Assembly (NCBI GenBank): GCA_038501785.1 | Contig: JBAMJR010000243.1 | Location: 1,462,501 to 1,526,500, forward strand | DNA length: 64,000 nt | From: Myoxocephalus aenaeus | Lineage: Eukaryota > Chordata > Actinopteri > Perciformes > Cottidae | Direction of reading: 5' to 3' | Shown here: piece after piece, positions 1 through 12,959 of the stretch | Layout: each line of letters begins with the position of its first letter | How positions within the stretch are numbered: the stretch's first letter is position 1 | Made by a program: the position numbers and the translations under genes | Notes under the pieces: model-generated | The model's database searches: none | What the model saw: the letters and a program-made list of their open reading frames with translations, nothing else | Told to the model about the DNA's origin: nothing

Positions 1-1005
1 ACTGTATGTAAGTAAGCTAGCCCTGTCATGTGTAAAACTGGCTCTAGAGGGCCACGAACCAAGCGGGGGATTTGACCAGTTTGGAGTGAGAAGGTGTTGA
101 TTAAAGCTACATTTTGACCCAGGTTTTTTTCATTGGGCTTCAGTGGTGCACAGTACTACACATATAATGATATCAGTAATATCAGTAATAGTTAGCAGAT
201 AGATAACCTGGGGCCCCTGAGGGCCTTGAGCCCAAAATAACCAAAACACAAAATAACCACAATACACAGGAAATTGAAGAAATCAAGGAAATACACGAAT
301 GTACAGTCAATGAACGTGAGCTCAGAGCACCACTGGACGTGTAAACCTAGAAGTCCCTCAGCAGCTCAACTGCTCCACTCTTTCCTGTTTGTCCGACCTT
401 CAACCCGACGTTGTGACAGACGGGAATAAAGTCGAGCCAGCGCCTCACGTCTACGCGGAGACGACGCGTTTCAGGCGACGGGAACGTTCCCCGCCGCGTC
501 GCTGGAAGCCTGTTGACGACGTCCGTCTCGTCCTTTTCCCCACCGACCTTTTCTTTGGCTGTGATCACTAAATAAGCGTGACTTGATTTGAACACGCCCA
601 ATCACATCGTTTTAATGCAGAATTAATGGAAAGTATTTCTATTAGTTTATCACATAAAATTGTATTTCACAAAACATTGGTCAAGATCCCGACATGTTTT
701 TTCTCCTCATGACAAGGAAAGTACACTTTCAGAGATCCCGTCCTCTCTGGTCTCCCAGAGTGCACAGGGGCGGCTGGGATTGATGTGAAGGCCAGCGCCG
801 CTGCGGTCCAGCGCTTTCCTCATCCATTACAGTAAATATTGCGATCGACATCGTTGCTCCACCGACGCGGTCGGAAGGAAATGCTCACCCAAAAAAAAGA
901 AGAAAAGAAAAGAAATCCCTGCTGAGGCCGAGCGGTCGAGCTGCAGCACACGAGGTTGCGTCGTCTCTTCGAAGAAATCTCCTGCAACGCACATTGAGTA
1001 ACGCC
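1..1005. other. No recognised gene
   Basis: Mixed-composition sequence. Open frames at 347-601 on both strands look like chance, with no family resemblance. I see nothing I can name. Confidence 0.4.
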
Positions 1006-1012
1006 GGGCCGC

Positions 1013-1125
1013 GGGGGCCCGGACCGCGTGGGACCGGGCCGCGTGGGACCGGACCGCGGGGGACCGGACCGCGTGGGACCGGACCGCGTGGGAACGGGCC
1101 GCGTGGGACCGGACCGCGGGGACGA
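1013..1125. repeat. GC-rich 15-bp minisatellite
   Basis: About 7-8 units of ggaccgcgtgggacc with g/a and gtg/ggg variants. It creates a spurious Arg/Pro/Gly-rich frame on the - strand. Confidence 0.85.
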
Positions 1126-1199
1126 CGACGCACAAAAAGCACAACGTGACGTGACGGAGCCTCGTCACAGAGACGGCAGGACGGAGTAGAGCACTTCAA

Positions 1200-2870
1200 C
1201 CCAAATACAGGAAGTGATAAAGGACACGCAGCCTGTAGGGAACTGTCACACGCTAGTTTTATATTGTTTTCTTTTTAGTAATGCACTTGTGTCTAACATC
1301 AGAGAGCTTCTCCCGCTTTCTTTTCTTTTTCCTCTTTCTTTTCTTTCTTTCTCAGCGTAAATATATAAAATATTTTCTTTATCGTGAAGGGAAATGGAAC
1401 CGGTTTGAAGATATATGGGGTTCATCCAGTCTGTTCAAGCATTTTAATTGCAGATTTTATTTATTGTGTTTTTTCTATTCGACCCTGCAAACGTCGCATT
1501 GGGCTCCACCACGAGTCTTCTTGAATGCAGATACCTCACCGATCTACCTGTACATAGTCATAGTATGAATACAAGATATACCTCATGAATTCCTTTCATT
1601 TTGTATTGTACAGCCACCTGAAAACCAATGTTTTACTTCAACAGATCACTGGACTTTTTTTTCTTTTTTCTTTTTTGTCATATTTTGTATGATTATACCA
1701 AAGAAGGGAATATTTTATTGACACACATCTACCTCATTTGTTATAGACTGTGCCAACAAGCATGTCCAAAGATCTTGATTGCCAGTGTATTCGTGGTGTT
1801 TCATATCCATGTATTCGTGTGAACACACAATGCTTTGAAGTCTAACGTGGACAAAAGAAACAACAACAACAACAACGAGAACGGATCAGACCAAAGACTC
1901 AAGCAACATGTTCAAAGTGCTTTTTACGTTGGTGTTGTGCCGGCGCAACAAACCGGCCTTTTGGTGACGCGGCCTCATGGAAACACAATGTGCCGTGCGG
2001 AGGAAGACAGCAGCTTGTAGCTGATATCTGAGAGGCCTGAGGATGACGTCACACGCGTTGTGATATGAATAAGCACGGGCGCTTATGGAGACATTTTCTT
2101 TGCAGATTTCTCCTCTAAATGTCCTCGTTCCGCTAAAGACTGCGAGTAAGTGTTCCTACATTCAAGGTGGAAGCTCAGTGTATCGGCCGAACATATATCT
2201 TATATCTCGTAGCCCGACATATCATATCAGCTGATCAGTAACGAGAAATGACAAAGACGCGTTTGAGCTGATTTAGAAACGGTAGTCGTGGTTCCATTCG
2301 ATTGTATTTAAGCGAACTTTGTAAAAATGTCTCGGGGAAGAAAAGATTGTCGCGTTTCTATCAGCCGGTGTGGAGTGAATGACCTCGGCTCCACTAGAAG
2401 GAGTAGAGGTCGGGAAGCGGAAACAGAATAGAGACTTTAGAATGACATTCGTTTCCATTTGGGAAGTTGTTATCGTTCTTTTGACGTCGGCTCGTTTGGT
2501 TCATGTCCCGGAGATGAGCGTCGTGTTTAGACGGCGGAAGGAGAGCAGATCGCAAATATGAACTACGTCAGAATGTATTCTTCAAAGGCGTTTCCCTTTG
2601 AGCACTTCAACTCTTTATGGACAAAAGACAAAAAATGGTTGATGGGATTTTTGCTGTTTCAGCTTTTCTAACGCGATACCTACAATGCCGATGAAGGCAC
2701 GTGAGCAGAAACACGGCCGCGCTTTCTTGTTTATAGTTACTCTATAAAATGAGAACCACATTTAAGAATCCTCGTGAGAAATATTCACGTGTTTATTTAT
2801 AAATAAACAAAGATAGGCCAATATATTGGATTTCTTTAATCTCTCAAGGATTAAGATCTACCTCATGAAT
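1200..2870 (+). other. Possible 3' UTR of a gene left of the window
   Basis: AT- and T-rich sequence without coding potential. On the + strand it carries a Pumilio-type TGTACATA (1549-1556), two let-7-type CTACCTCA sites (1729-1736 and 2858-2865) and AATAAA at 2802-2807. No exon is visible, so the owner is unknown. Confidence 0.3.
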
Positions 2871-5320
2871 TCAGCATCACCAGAGTTCTGCAGTCAGGAA
2901 TGAGCTGAAGTCTCTCACCGCTTTCACCGGCCTCGACTCTGAACGCCATCGGGCCAGAGAGGATGAATCAACGTGAGGTTAAGATGAATCCATTCATGTT
3001 CCCCAGGGGATGAACACATTGACGTGCTAACCTTTCATGTAACGCTCCAAGTTGCTGTCTTCCCCGTCCGACTTTTCACAGATTGTTCAAAGTTCCCGAT
3101 TTACTGGCGATGGAGCTAATAATATATTGTGTGACGTTGAAATTGTTCAAACACAATCGCGCAGCAGAGGATAATCCTGGCTGCGCTTATGATTCTCATG
3201 CTTACTTGAAATGTGTTCTTTAGCAATCAGACCAGTGGAACCATGACATCGGCTCACCGGCGGATGTTTATCTGCCCTTTAGCGGAGTTGCCAAGTGGGA
3301 GAAGTGTTATTTTAGGCATCCAGGGAAGTAAAAAGCATAGTTCATGTTCCTGAGACTCGTAGTCGGAGCTCTTCCAGGCGTACGGACAGGACATCTCCTG
3401 GTTTGGAACAACGAAAAGCAAAAATGTTGTTAGAAAATATCCTTTTTTTAGCGTCCCTGTCCTCGGACTCCTGTCCACCTTGATAACACCCAACCACTGC
3501 ACTGTGGGAAAGGACTGGAGGAGACTCTATTTCTTAACTTCTTTAACCATGAATACGAGCTGCTTCTCTCACTTCACAACTCCGCCACATGGTGGATGTC
3601 CAGATTCTGTAGGGTTGTCTCGTCTCGTTCACCTTGTGATGATGAATCAAACACGGTCCTGGATCAGGAACCCGGACAGTCAGGCTCCGAATATTGAAAA
3701 TACAAACTCATTTTGCGGTGGCCAATTTCCAATGTTATCAACCGATTGTTCATTAGGGGTTATCAGCATCGTCCTCATGCTTCAAACAGGACAGACTGCT
3801 ACTACCATGCACTTGGTTAGGTTCAGGAAAAGATGGTTTGGCTTAAAATACCTACATTGGTTCCATAACCTTGGAGGGTTGCAGTTCAAACCGTCTCCAG
3901 TTGCTTTTGGTTTCACGCGGGACATGAGCAGCGTTCTCCCGGGTGAAGGTCCTGTCTTCAGGGCGACGTGGTGTTCTGGTATCGGTAGTGGGCGTGAACA
4001 GATAACCCTTCTGACCCACATTATGAGGCCCGTAACGGACACTCGGCCGGCTGATAACATCTGAAGCGGTTGACCTCCATAAGAGGCAATTAGTGGGGAT
4101 GAAGTCTTGTGATTTTTATGTATTGTTGTATGTATTCACACCTTTAAAAGTTGTGAAGGACAATGCCCGCCACCATGCAAGTTTGTATTTTTAACAAAAC
4201 AAAACAAAAAAAGAAATATTCTGAGCAAATCTGAGCAACACAGATGTCCGTGAGGTGAATACTGAAGGTCAGGGTCATCCAGGCCGGTATACATGTTCTA
4301 CTTCCTCGACCTCACGCAGCCAAACCCCCTGTACATACTGCTGAATGAAGCCGGTCAGAACCGGCTTTCTGCTCACCAAAGAGTTCTTCAAGTTGTGACC
4401 ACGCTCATGTGATTTTGTATTTCTGTTTGGGGGAGGGGTCGTGACAGCAGAGCAGACGAGCGAAAACAAAGTGACGGCTCTGCATGCAAAAAAAAAAGAA
4501 AAGAATTGACTTGTGTAATCAAATAACATGTTGTTTACTTTGTATTATGCTATGCTGGTAGTTTTTAGACACTAATCGCTTTGATAGCTGTGTATGAAGC
4601 TTTAAATGTTTCTTTTATTTCCCTTTTCGTTCATCTTGGATAAATCCAGTGCATTATGGGAATGCTGGATTGTGGTGCTCAGGGGTTCAAAATTTACAAA
4701 ATAAAAAAAAAATAAGAGGTGAAAGAGATTTTCCCGTTTTGACTTGTAGCGTATTTAGAAATAAAAATGATGCTTTTAACTTCAGCGGAGCGCCTCCTGC
4801 GTCATTCTTCCCTCCTGATAAAGATCTCTGGTGGTGACAGACCTCTTTAACGACACATCCAGCACGTCACACAGGTGCATGATGGGAAAAACATATTCTT
4901 AACTGAAGCTGAGACGGCTGGAATGAGGAGATACGCTCCACATACGTTTGGTTTTAGTGAATTAAATGATTATTTACTCTGCAGACCGGTTCACTCTCCG
5001 GCGAACCCAGTTGGCTAAACTCGGTCCATAAGAATCTCTCCATATTCATTTTGACCTTTGAAAACCATTTTTCTTTAAGATGTTCGGACAGTTATCGAAA
5101 AGTAAAAGTATTTGAGGTGATACAAATACGTTGGTGAAAAGGTGATGAAAGAGTTTAGGTTGATGATGAACATTATCCATGAGGGACACAATTTTCAAAA
5201 GGTTGCTTCATCCTAATAACAGAAACATATCTTCTTCCTTCAGAACTTCATCTCTGGATGCAGATAGTTTAGATACTAAACTTCAAACTAAAATATGTAC
5301 TATAATTAAAGATTAATCAG
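2040..5320. other. No recognised gene; repeat-like segments
   Basis: No exon was found. Around 3570-4060 the phrases acatggtggatg and gttaggttcaggaaaagatgg resemble common dispersed fish repeats, so the 194-codon frame at 3480-4064 is not called as a gene. Confidence 0.4.
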
Positions 5321-5330
5321 CACCTTGACA

Positions 5331-5671
5331 GTGAAATTCAATTCAATTCAATTCAGTTTATTTTATATAGCCCAACATCACAAATACAGGTTTGCCTCGG
5401 AGGGCTTTACAATCTGTACACATAACATCCCTGTCCCGGGACCTCACATCGGATCAGGAAAAACTCCCCCAATAAAGATAGTAAAAACCCTTTCACAGCG
5501 AAAAAGGGGGAAGAAACCTTCAGGAGAGCAACAGAGGAGGATCCCTCTCCCCGGATGGACAGAAGCAATAGATGTCATGTGACCAGAATGAATAGCGTAG
5601 TTACAGCACATTACATGAATATGACAGAAATTATTCATATAATGAGTAGTAGGCATGGTCCATGATCCAAA
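5331..5671 (+). repeat. Dispersed repeat family A, copy 1
   Basis: Begins with tandem attca units, then tttattttatatagcccaac, and ends near gcatggtccatgatcc. Shared almost base for base with copies at 32537-32872 and 44143-44477, all in one orientation. It is typical of fish retroposon-like repeats with an (ATTCA)n end. Confidence 0.85.
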
Positions 5672-5756
5672 TCTGCAAAGCATCTGCAATACTTTAGTTA
5701 ACATTAACACACAACCATCAGAAATCTCAGAGACTGAAAAACTACTTTCTGCACTG

Positions 5757-5965
5757 ATGTTTGTTAAAGACGTGTTTTTGTTAAAATAAACTAATGTTAA
5801 AGACGTGTTTTTGTTAAAATAAACTAATGTTAAAGACGTGTTTTTGTTCAAATAAACTAATGTTAAAGATGTGTTTTTGTTAAAATAAACTAATGTTAAA
5901 GACGTGTTTTTGTTAAAATAAACTAATGTTAAAGATGTGTTTTTGTTCAAATAAACTCACGTTAA
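5757..5965. repeat. 33-bp minisatellite
   Basis: About six units of ttaaagacgtgtttttgtta plus aaataaactaatg. The unit length is divisible by three, so the - strand shows a false repetitive frame. Confidence 0.9.
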
Positions 5966-6309
5966 AGACGCTCCACAGGTCCAAACTATTCTGCATTTGG
6001 GGTCAAATGTGTCTAAAGGAAAGACATTCACAATATTACCTTTAAATGCAGTTGGTTTGACAGTAAATATCAGATAGCTTCTGAGACATAGGGATATAAA
6101 ACATATTGTATGTACTATTTTACATCATGTAATTATTATTTTAATTAATAATGAATAACTTAAATGTTCTTTATTTTATTTAAAGAGGCTTGTAGCATGT
6201 TTCTGCAGGCTGAAAATACAAAATGATGAATAAAAAAAGAAGATAACAATATTAGAATACAATAATAAGATTGTAAATAAATAAAAGATATTTTAAACTT
6301 AATTGATAA

Positions 6310-6660
6310 GCTTTAAGGACATTTGTGCAGGCGGAGGCAGTTTGGTTGAGCGCAGCATTAAGCAGTAAAATGGGGTAAAGATTGGTTAATTAAGGTTGAG
6401 AATCCTGATGTAATTAGGAGCAGCAAAAGATTAGTGGCTGTCGATGGAGCGGCGAGGATTCGCAGGTAATAGACTTATTACTGGGGCCGAATGTTACTTT
6501 ATACCTCTGAATAAACAAAAACAAATTAGGAGCGGTGATCCAATAATGGGTTATCTTGTCAAGGCCTGACAGGAATCCATGCTCCTATAACACAGTGTTA
6601 ATTTTATGCACCACTGACAAGCACGCCGCTAATCAATAGGGCGACTATAAAAGAAGGTGA
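6310..6660. promoter_or_regulatory. Candidate conserved non-coding element
   Basis: Non-repetitive, ORF-free block rich in homeodomain-like cores (ggttaattaagg, gtaattagg, caaattaggag, ctaatcaata). The texture resembles vertebrate developmental enhancers. This is a guess from composition only. Confidence 0.3.
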
Positions 6661-9600
6661 GGCATCAATCTGCGCTGAAGCTGTTGGAGCAGACGCAGGG
6701 GGAAAAGTGTTTTTTTGGAGAAATAATTTACTAGTTGCTGGACACATAATGAAGTCTGTGCATGGTGTGTTACGTCCAGGAGACTGACGCAGCAGGGAGG
6801 GAGCTGACTGTCCAGCAGAGGCCAGAAAGTAATCAGATTACGTTTCCCAACAGTCACCTCACACATTGCAGGGCTGCTACGACTTCTTTCAAATGACATG
6901 TGGCCTTGCTAGGTTCAGTATCACCATGTGGGAATATCAATCTCATCCACCCTGGAGAGCTTAGTCAGGTTTCCAGCTGTCCCGTTAGAGCAGGAAACTC
7001 ATTCAGTGAAGGGGCCACATGGGGCCCATGTTGATCTCAAGTGGGCCGGACCAGTAAAATCACAGCATAATAACGCATACATAACCACAGTATTTCTCTA
7101 TGTTTAAATCATTGGTGAAGGTTTTTGGATGATAAACCCTATTTTAAGGTCTTTCTACAATAAACTAGAAACATAATGAAAAAAAATTCCCTCGCTTTGT
7201 GACGCCACTTTCACGACGTGATCATTTTTAACGACTTGCAACCTCTCGTTGAAAAATACAGTGAAATGTCCAACAACGTTATCCTCCATTTGCAGCTCGT
7301 ACTTTCTCCCTGAATTTCATCACAACGCCTGTTCTTCTCCCGATCATTGATGGTGCACCGTCTGTACCCCACTGACAGCACGGGTCCACTCCGACCCGGT
7401 CCAGTCCACTCCGACCCGGTCCAGTCCACTCCGACACGGTCCAGTCCAGTCCGACCCGCTGATGCACAATACCGTTGAAGTGAGCAACCCTGAGTGGTTG
7501 GCAGAGCTCACTTTTCTTTTTCGCTCTCAGCATCTTTCCGAACACAGAAAGCTCACGCTAGTGTCACAAACTCCAGAAACGCGTTCGGCTCAACGGATGT
7601 GAGGCTTCGACTCTTTAAAGGCAAATCTATGGCAGCAGGGCCGGAAAAGATCCGGTGGAAACGCTCACGTCACGGATCTGTGTTTAACTTAAGAACTTGA
7701 AAAAAGAACTTAAAGTTGAACAAAAAAAACGTTCTTCCAGTCATACACTTGCTGGAGGATACATAAACGTTTCACTCTTTTAAGCCATCCTAAGCATTTA
7801 GGGGGAGCAACTTCAGTTCCTCGCTCAACGGGCGTTTCCAGATAAAGAATCAATGTAAACTACAAGATGTCTGACCAGACTTCTTAAGTCCAAGGCTGTT
7901 CCCATTAGGAGTGATATTTACTTAGTGAGCTTTCAGCAGATTCAAGTGGACACTGCAAGTTGCTTAGAACTCATTCATTAAGACAGTCTCTTAAATGATA
8001 AGGCTCATGGCCCAGGACGAGGATGAAGTGTGTCAGCCCTGACCAGTACAGACCTCTTCCCATTGGACAAAAGAGCCACTAACGCCCAGCGACGTCTGGC
8101 TTCTGTCTTCAGGTTACGATCGGACTTCATTCCAGGAGACAAATGACTCGGTTGTTATTGGCTCCAGCTCTGATTGATGGAAATGAGCGTTTTGAAGTGA
8201 CTATATATTAAGTACAATCGAGAGGGATTTGGACAATTAAAATACTTTTTTAACGTAGAACACATACAATTAATACGCTCTCCTCAAAGCCGCTGGACTC
8301 TGTTGACAGAAACAGTCATTTTAGCTCGCTGATCGTTGTAAAACACACTTCATTCAAACTCAAAGAAAATGAGACCAATTATCAATAATGTCATTATTGC
8401 ACTAGTACTGGCTAAAGTTGTAACACGTTGGTCAACATTGTAAAACAGTCTGTAATGTTGTGACACGTGGTTATCGTAGGCTGAGAATAAAGATCACGGT
8501 TTGGGTTGAAACTAGTAGGTCTGTTCTGTAACTTAAGCGACGGACATAAAGTCATGTGACTCTGATGTAGCGTCACGCGATGCAACCGTGTTAGTAAAGA
8601 TAAAGGTCAAACTCTTGGTTTTACATAGGACATGAACTTGGGTCCCCTGGGTGATAGTCCTCTGTGTGTTTGTCCCTTCTCTCTCTGTATACTAGGGTAT
8701 ACCTGATTATGATATACTATATACTGTATACTAGGGTATACCTGATTATGATAATAATGATAAAGCCTAATTCTCAGACGCTAACGGCGCCTGTGCGTTG
8801 GTAGCAACGCCCTGAGTGTGGTTTTTAGGAATCCGTTTTTGCCAAATAAAATCAAAGCCAGTCACTGCTGTAACTGCCATGTCCCATTGCTATGCATCAA
8901 TGGCCATTTGTTTTGCTACCAGGACATCAAATCATTTAAAGTCATATGTGTTTTAGCCAACACATATTTGGCAGTGATCCACTTCCCTCAGGGATAGGCA
9001 GTTCATTCTCATATGTGAACGTCTTTGTCAGACATCAGCTGTTGTTTTTTTTTTAAATAACCCATCAATATTGGAAACACTGAAGTACCGCCTCTCCTAT
9101 CTGCTCCCTCATTGATTCTGATGGGGACCTTTGACCTGGGCAGTGATGGACTCACCTCGTCAGTCAGGGAGGGATTTGCGCCGGTGATCTGAAAGACTGG
9201 ATGCTGCTCCGTCAAAACCAATTAGCAACTACTGCACACATGCAGCTCCCGACACGCCTTAGCCTAGCTTAGCACAACAACTGGTGGCAAGGGGAAACTG
9301 TTTGCTACTGCACAACATTGATATTAAGAATGAAGTGCATCACTATTCAACAAAAATCATCTTTAAGTCGAGACCCAACTACTAACTAGCTTATTCTGGA
9401 GCTTTCAACTCCATCACATGGTCTTCATTTTAAAATCTCCTGGATGATGTAAAGACAAACATGATCTCACAGAATTCCTTCTAAATCACCATAAGCTAGA
9501 ATTAGATAATGCTCCATATTTAAACATAAAGTTTCAGAAAACTTCTTAATTTGAGAAATCAACTGGGGAATTTTCATGCTGATGTCTACGTATTAGTTTT

Positions 9601-9900
9601 ATTTTTTTCACCCTGTCTTCAAAATATCTGTAATTTTACAAAATATCTCTTTAAAAGTTGTTTTCTCTCAATGTGTTTTTTTCTCAGATTCTGATCCTTA
9701 ATTCTCCACCTTGGCAGCTCTTACATCCACTGAACTTTACTTTCATTTCTCTCTATATTCTGAAGGTTTTTACTGAGGGGGTTGTTCACATATCATACAG
9801 AAATTATACAACATTTTATTCTTAAAAACATGTAAAAAAACAAAATGTAATTTCCAATTCATGGAGTGATAGAAAGATATCCCAAATTCCCTGCATGTGG
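6660..9900. other. No recognised gene
   Basis: Contains only a short 20-bp array (7378-7457), a duplicated gtatactagggtatacctga segment at about 8688-8750, and unassigned sequence. No splice-consistent exon was seen. Confidence 0.4.
7378..7457. repeat. 20-bp minisatellite
   Basis: Four units of cggtccagtccactccgacc with minor variants. Confidence 0.85.
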
Positions 9901-9904
9901 GTGC

Positions 9905-10075
9905 CCCACTGGCTGGCTAGCTCGTAGTCGCCGCTCTGCGCTAGCTCATAGCTCTGCGCTAGCTCGTAGCTAGCTCGGAGCTTGTAGCTAGCTCGGAGCT
10001 TGTAGCTAGCTCGTAGTCGCCGCTCTGCGCTAGCTCATAGCTCTGCGCTAGCTCGGAGCTTGTAGCTAGGGTGAC
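9905..10075. repeat. Complex GCTAGC/AGCTC repeat
   Basis: Interleaved repeats of gctagctcgtag, ctctgcgctagctcatag and gctcggagcttgtagctag, including a duplicated block of about 40 bp. Rich in GCTAGC and AGCT palindromes. Confidence 0.8.
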
Positions 10076-10118
10076 CAGATTTGAGTTTGTGAAAAAGAGG
10101 ACACTTCCACAGTTTAAC

Positions 10119-10315
<197 letters not shown>

Positions 10316-10524
10316 TGAGTGAGAAGAAGCTTCTTGTCCAAAATGTGTTTCCTCTCATCAGTCCAAGGACATAATGGAATTTTATAGGACAACGAAAAAT
10401 ATAAAAACATATCTAGTGTGGACATTTTATTAAAGTTGAGACGACGAAAGATAAAGTGTAATGTCACTTGTGAAGGCTGTGACAGACAATCACAAGAACA
10501 CAATGGTGTTCCGTCAGATAACAG

Positions 10525-10557
<33 letters not shown>
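10525..10557. repeat. (AT)n microsatellite
   Basis: About 16 AT units. Confidence 0.9.
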
Positions 10558-10559
<2 letters not shown>

Positions 10560-10599
10560 GTCCTCACCATACTGAGGACGGTCTCTCAGTGATGCAACC

Positions 10600-11255
10600 C
10601 CGAGGAGAAGGAAGCAGAATGCCGAACATTCCTTCTCCCCGTCACTCTGTTTCCACAGTCCAACAGAAAGCCAGTGGAATATTTATCTCGACATGGAAGG
10701 AACGCTTCCGCTGACCGGATCGGTTGCTCAGCAACAGTTGGGCAAACCCAACGTTTGACAACGCCCCGTTTTCTCTGATCAGGTTTCTGTTGGTGTTGCC
10801 GCTCCGGGTGGAGATTCAGCTTCAGAGGCCCGATCAACTTTTATCCATTCAGATTTATACAATATAGGAGTTGACTTTGTATTAGATCACGTGACTATTA
10901 AAGGCACAGGAGAAATAGTTCATATTATCAGTACGTTGCACATACAAGGAATTTGACTCGGGGAAAGCTGCTTGACAATAACCATAGACATAGAATAAAA
11001 ATAAAAATATAAAAACAATAAACATCGTGCAACAATAGATAAATATTCATCTTCTCTTCCCTCCTCCTCTCTTGCCCCCCTTCCCTTGTTTTAAGATGGA
11101 ATTTTGTTTATACACATATTGTATATATATTTATATGGATATTTGGGAAGATTATTTGTGTTTTTATGTGTAGATTGAAATGTCTGCCCTATTACTACCT
11201 AAACTCATTTGACAACCCTCACTCACCCATTACCGGATCACACATAAGATTTAAA
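10600..11255. other. No recognised gene
   Basis: AT-rich sequence without exon signals that I can support. Confidence 0.4.
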
Positions 11256-11258
11256 CAA

Positions 11259-11260
<2 letters not shown>

Positions 11261-11324
<64 letters not shown>
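11261..11324. repeat. (CA)n microsatellite
   Basis: About 31 CA units. Confidence 0.95.
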
Positions 11325-11326
<2 letters not shown>

Positions 11327-12026
11327 CTATATATGTTTAGTACTTACTTTTCTACACAATAAAAAAAAGCAAAAATGTAATTATGAAAACTAAAAAACAT
11401 GAATACATTAGATACAACATGAGGTACTGCACCCTTTAACGTGTTTTGAGCTGGAAAACTAAATTAATGACTGTTCTGTGACGAAACAAATCAATGCCAA
11501 TGTTAATATTGACATTTCTTGATGAATAAAAAAATGAATCTGCATTTTAACGGGATGAAAATGTCTCTCGGGGCGTCTACTGCTTAAAGCCAGATCTGAA
11601 CCTCGCAAGGCCGGCGCTGCGTTGGATCGTGGAGCGGCGCGTAAATGCCTCAAGTCTCAGACTCCTTCAAACGACTTCTCATATCAGCACTATATTTAAC
11701 ATTCTTATTTCCTGCTTTGCAATGTAAAAAAGCGAGCCCTCACCACACCCTCAAGGTGATTGTTCGAGGACGAGGACGGAGCCCTCGGGTGCAGAGCTGG
11801 ATCCGGTGTGCACCTGCCTACCGGACTGAGGGATATGCAACATTTAATATGCAAATATAGCAAGAGAATAAAAAGAAAACACACAAAGAGGCAACATGGG
11901 CCTGATACCGATGACGGAGCTGTTGACAGCCTAACAAACACAGCTGTGGGTCTGCTTTGCCTGACAAATAAATGGAGTCAGAGCCCGGTCACGGTTGCTG
12001 CTCCTCCACAACCCTACAACAGACAC

Positions 12027-12520
12027 GAGGGGACAAACATTGAGAGGACAAACATTAAGAGGACAAACATTGAGAGGACAAACATTAAGAGGACAAACAT
12101 TGAGAGGACAAACATTAAGAGGACAAACATTAAGAGGACAAACATTGAGAGGACAAACATTAAGAGGACAAACATTAAGAGGACAAACATTGAGAGGACA
12201 AACATTGAGAGGACAAACATTAAGAGGACAAACATTGAGAGGACAAACATTAAGAGGACAAACATTAAGAGGACAAACATTGAGAGGACAAACATTAAGA
12301 GGACAAACATTGAGAGGACAAACATTAAGAGGACAAACATTAAGAGGACAAACATTGAGAGGACAAACATTAAGAGGACAAACATTGAGAGGACAAACAT
12401 TGAGAGGACAAACATTAAGAGGACAAACATTGAGAGGACAAACATTAAGAGGACAAACATTGAGAGGACAAACATTGAGAGGACAAACATTGAGAGGACA
12501 AACATTGAGAGGACAAACAG
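12027..12520. repeat. 15-bp two-variant minisatellite
   Basis: 32 full units of aggacaaacattRAG where R is A or G, essentially free of other changes. Open in several frames on both strands because 15 is a multiple of three, so the long frames here (216 and 301 codons) are not genes. Confidence 0.95.
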
Positions 12521-12846
12521 TCCTGTTAATCACCGCTCCGTCTCTCTGCCGGGCCCGTGGTCCACCAAGCCGGCTGAGCACAAACGCCGTCTACGACATC
12601 AACGACTTTGTTCAGGGACGGTGGGCAGAATAAAGACGGACATAATGAACTTTTATGGGTGCTGAAGCTGCACAGCAGCGCTTCAATGACCTCTGCTGGT
12701 GGAACGTCTGTTGCAACAAGCGGTGGTGCTGCGATGTGTTCTCTGTGACCCGGTGCTCTCTCGCTCCTTCTGGTGGGAGACCAGGTTGACCAGTAGCCCA
12801 CGTCGGGTCTCGCCCTGGTACCAACCAAACTGCATGTTCCACCAAA

Positions 12847-12955
12847 CTTGTTTGAGCTTGAGATCTATCTAAACGTTTTATTACAAACTGATGTGAGTAA
12901 ATAAAACACTGTAACTGTTCCTCGGTTTTATTATAGATCTCAAGCTCAAACAATG
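12847..12955. mobile_element. Short foldback MITE
   Basis: Perfect inverted ends ttgtttgagcttgagatcta and its complement flank about 65 bp of unique centre, 109 bp in all. Confidence 0.65.
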
Positions 12956-12959
12956 GCGT

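Noticed and set aside
3480..4064. 194-codon + frame
   Set aside because: No domain resemblance, and it contains phrases typical of dispersed fish repeats; the opposite strand is also partly open.
11760..12665. Long open frames of 163-301 codons on both strands with ERTNIK-type repeats
   Set aside because: Entirely caused by the 15-bp minisatellite; no unique coding sequence, no conservation signal.
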